22,822 bases of DNA from positions 1-22,822 of IMG/VR virus record IMGVR_UViG_3300015171_000092; one strand, given 5' to 3'. Below are positions 20,562 through 22,822 of this stretch, one piece after another. This DNA comes from a virus. The number at the start of each line of letters is the position of its first letter. Positions within the stretch are counted from its first letter, which is position 1. The notes beneath the pieces were generated by a model. That model saw nothing but the letters and a program-made list of their open reading frames with translations, had not been told where the DNA came from and did not search any database. The position numbers and the translations under genes were made by a program.

Positions 20562-22822
20562 ATGCCGACACTCGAAGAACTCGGGCGGAAGGTCAAGGCT
20601 AAATTCCCCGGCCAATACGATGATCTCTCTGACATCGACTTGGCTACGCGCGTAAAAGCTAAGCACCCTGGCGCGTATGATGACTTTACTTCCTCCGCGA
20701 TCCCCCCCAACCCGAGCGACAGCATCCCCGCCGCCAAGCCGCCCGTGCCGACAGAACTCCAGGGACCGGCGCCTTCGCGGTTATCCAGAGCCGTAACCAA
20801 CCTCCCCTACTCCGCTTTCAATTCCGTCGTTAATACGCTAAAAGGTCCACAGATGGGGGGCGACGATACTCTTCCGCCTAGCAATGGAGACAATAGGTCG
20901 GGCCTGGATAAAATCGGAGATTTCTTAAAGCATCCGATAGACAATACTCTCGATTGGGCAGCCGATGATCCGGTTGGCGCAGCGCAGCAGGCCGTCATGT
21001 TAGGCAAAGGGGCAGTTGAAGCCGCTCCCGTCGTTGCCGAGACGGTTAGGAGTGCCGCTCCGAAGGTCGTTGCGGTCGCGAAAGGCGCAGCGCAAGGCGC
21101 GAAAGAGGGCGCGCTATCCACCAGCGAAGTACCGGGGCATTCGTATGCCGCGCGCGCGGCCAAAGCGCTCGGTGTCGATAAAGTCCCAGCGGTTGCGTCT
21201 TCTGCTGTACTCGGCAAGTACGGCGCACATCTCCTATTTGGGCCGGAAGCCGCGCCGATTGGCGAGGCTGTCGGCGCGGTTGCGCCAATCGTTCGCGGCG
21301 CATGGCGCGGTGGCAAGCAAGCGCTTGAGGACTTGCGGACTCCGCCATCCGTCGAAGTGATCCACTCTGCGTCTTGGCCTCCAGAAGAACCCGCGACGAC
21401 CGAAGTAACACATTCGGCATCATGGCCGCCCGCTGAACCGCCTGACGACGGTGGCGGATGGACGACGCACTCGGCTTCCGTTGAGAAGCCACGCGAAGAC
21501 GCGCCCATGCCTACGTCTAACGCCAAGCGCACCGCCGCTCCCGCCCCGGCTGAAACCCTTCCGTCCCAGTCCATCTTGGACCGCCTCAAGATGACGGTCG
21601 AAGATTTCAATGCGCTCCCGGCGGACGGGAAAGCTGAAGTGCTGGCGATGGATCAGAGTATCCAGTCTCCGGTGTCGAAACGTCCGGCACCACCCGTCGA
21701 TCTGGCTACGCCTCCGTCGGTCGAGCAAGCCCCCGAACAGCCCTCGGCGCCGCCGATGACGCCAAAGCAGAGAATGGACGTGGAGCGAGCCGCCGGGATC
21801 GACCCACGCACCGGTAAGCCGATGGTGGTCGCTGCGCAAGAGCCGCCCGTAGTTGCGCCCGCAAGCGGTCCGGCGCCCATTGGGGATCTAGCGTCACATA
21901 ACGGGTACTCAATTCCAAAGGATTTCGGCACGAATGAGGCGAGCGGGGGGGCTGTACTTCCAGGACATACAGCCATACGTAGCAAAGGTGTCCATTCCGC
22001 CGGGTTCAACCCTGAAACGGGAGTGCCGGAAATTCACTTCAATAACGGCGGGCTCTATCGCTACCCCAATTTGCCGCCGCAGGAACTTACAAACGCGCTT
22101 GCCGATGCTCCGTCGATGGGCAGTTGGGTCCGGGAGAAACTTCGCGGCAACCCAATATGGCACGCGGGTTACCAGAAGGTTCAGCTACCTAATCCGAGCG
22201 CACCCGCGCTCCCTGGGGTCGAGCCCGGAGTTCCGCCGGCGGCCGATGCCGTTGCGCAGGCCGGCGATGCTGCGCCAGTTCCGCAGCCACAGCCACCGGC
22301 TCCAGCGCCGCCCATTAGCGCCGCGCCCGCGCCACGTTCCGGTGCGGAGTTCCCGCCCTCGAATACTGTCGTGGATATTCCCACCAATCGGATTAAGGTT
22401 GATCCAGCACGATTCCAATTCAAGGCTAACGTCGGGCAGGGCGGCGCGGGCGAGGAGTTGCGCGGCGTTCAAAGCTACGATCCGAAAAAGGGCGGCGTAC
22501 TCAGCGTATGGCGCGATCCGGCAGACGGCGAGACTTACGTCGCCAACGGACATAACCGCTTAGCTCTCGCAACGCGGACAGGCGCGCCGACAGTACGGGC
22601 ACAATATCTCGACGCCGCGAATGCGACAGACGCCCGCACTCAGGCCGCGCTCATCAATATCGCTGAGGGTCGCGGCGATGCAGTGGACGCAGCGAAGGTA
22701 TTTCGGGACAGCGGCATGGGAGCGGCGGACCTCGAACGCGAGGGCATTTCGCTCAAGGGCGAAAAGGCGCGACAGGGGCTCGCATTGGCGAATCTCGACC
22801 CCCACTTATTCGGCAAGGTTAT
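20562..22822 (+). CDS. polyvalent protein, virion cargo type (KTSC and DdrB-like ParB domains), truncated by the window
   Basis: The frame is open from ATG 20562 to the window edge (753 complete codons, no stop), so the protein continues beyond. The order is: two tandem copies of an N-terminal module ending in PGQYDDL and PGAYDDF (1-42), a Pro-rich stretch, Ala/Val helices (about 145-255), HSASWPP repeats (267-306), another Pro-rich linker, a KTSC domain (467-530: VHSAGFNPETGVPEIHFNNG, GLYRYPNLPPQELTNAL, SMGSWVREKLRG), and a DdrB-like ParB-superfamily domain (about 603 to end: VVDIPTNRI, YVANGHNRLALA at 660-671, NIAEGRGDAVDAAKVFRDSG). Such strings of domains define the polyvalent proteins of phages and conjugative elements, thought to enter the new host with the DNA and act in conflict or DNA handling. 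It follows the ejection genes with one-base spacing, consistent with packaging in the virion. Confidence 0.85.
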   Translation, partial: MPTLEELGRKVKAKFPGQYDDLSDIDLATRVKAKHPGAYDDFTSSAIPPNPSDSIPAAKPPVPTELQGPAPSRLSRAVTNLPYSAFNSVVNTLKGPQMGGDDTLPPSNGDNRSGLDKIGDFLKHPIDNTLDWAADDPVGAAQQAVMLGKGAVEAAPVVAETVRSAAPKVVAVAKGAAQGAKEGALSTSEVPGHSYAARAAKALGVDKVPAVASSAVLGKYGAHLLFGPEAAPIGEAVGAVAPIVRGAWRGGKQALEDLRTPPSVEVIHSASWPPEEPATTEVTHSASWPPAEPPDDGGGWTTHSASVEKPREDAPMPTSNAKRTAAPAPAETLPSQSILDRLKMTVEDFNALPADGKAEVLAMDQSIQSPVSKRPAPPVDLATPPSVEQAPEQPSAPPMTPKQRMDVERAAGIDPRTGKPMVVAAQEPPVVAPASGPAPIGDLASHNGYSIPKDFGTNEASGGAVLPGHTAIRSKGVHSAGFNPETGVPEIHFNNGGLYRYPNLPPQELTNALADAPSMGSWVREKLRGNPIWHAGYQKVQLPNPSAPALPGVEPGVPPAADAVAQAGDAAPVPQPQPPAPAPPISAAPAPRSGAEFPPSNTVVDIPTNRIKVDPARFQFKANVGQGGAGEELRGVQSYDPKKGGVLSVWRDPADGETYVANGHNRLALATRTGAPTVRAQYLDAANATDARTQAALINIAEGRGDAVDAAKVFRDSGMGAADLEREGISLKGEKARQGLALANLDPHLFGKV

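Noticed and set aside
20807-21610. 267-residue antisense Ser/Ala/Pro-rich frame
   Set aside because: It mirrors the polyvalent protein gene, whose open frame continues on both sides and has domains. The antisense product is low complexity.
1-22822. CRISPR array, insertion sequence, integrase or attachment site
   Set aside because: No regular spaced direct repeats, transposase or recombinase motifs were seen. The only mobile-type genes are the two HNH nucleases.

Overview
This window is a block of the structural (morphogenesis) region of a tailed dsDNA bacteriophage, most likely a short-tailed (podovirus-like) Caudoviricetes member. The evidence is the gene order: terminase large subunit, portal, scaffold-like protein, major capsid protein, a probable head-tail adaptor, a split tail/nozzle-like protein, a tail fibre, then internal (ejected) virion proteins. 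No tape-measure, sheath or baseplate gene is visible. The DNA is GC-rich, with G/C-biased third codon positions. Nothing identifies the host, and no integrase, repressor or replication gene lies in the window.

Layout. 1-138 holds the tail of a gene cut by the window edge and a tiny overlapping ORF. 141-1967 is the terminase. 2481-4051 holds three accessory genes: a four-cysteine HiPIP-like protein, a Cys/His protein and a coiled-coil protein. 4062-9248 is the head core of portal, scaffold-like protein and major capsid protein. 9249-9462 holds a tRNA-like element read from the minus strand and a rho-independent-type terminator. 9463-11929 holds a RyR-domain protein, an unknown protein, a zinc-ribbon protein and the adaptor-like protein. 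11950-15832 holds a small beta-rich protein, the frame-broken tail protein and the fibre. 15842-16961 holds a small membrane protein, a basic small protein and a GNAT-like protein. 16964 to the end holds the ejection proteins, finishing in a very long open frame that runs off the window.

All structural genes are on the plus strand, packed with short gaps or overlaps, as in a late operon. Only three elements oppose them: two HNH endonuclease genes (1918-2448 and 18383-18952) and the tRNA-like element. Each HNH gene overlaps the 3' end of the gene before it.

The most notable content is the last frame (20562 to edge). It is a virion-cargo type polyvalent protein with duplicated N-terminal modules, HSASWPP repeats, a KTSC domain and a DdrB-like ParB-superfamily domain. 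Other points of interest are the noncanonical tRNA-like structure enclosed in a perfect 15-bp inverted repeat, a probable ATT start codon for the adaptor gene, a single-base frame break in the tail protein at a run of five G, and an S74 chaperone-like domain that ends at an HNH gene boundary.
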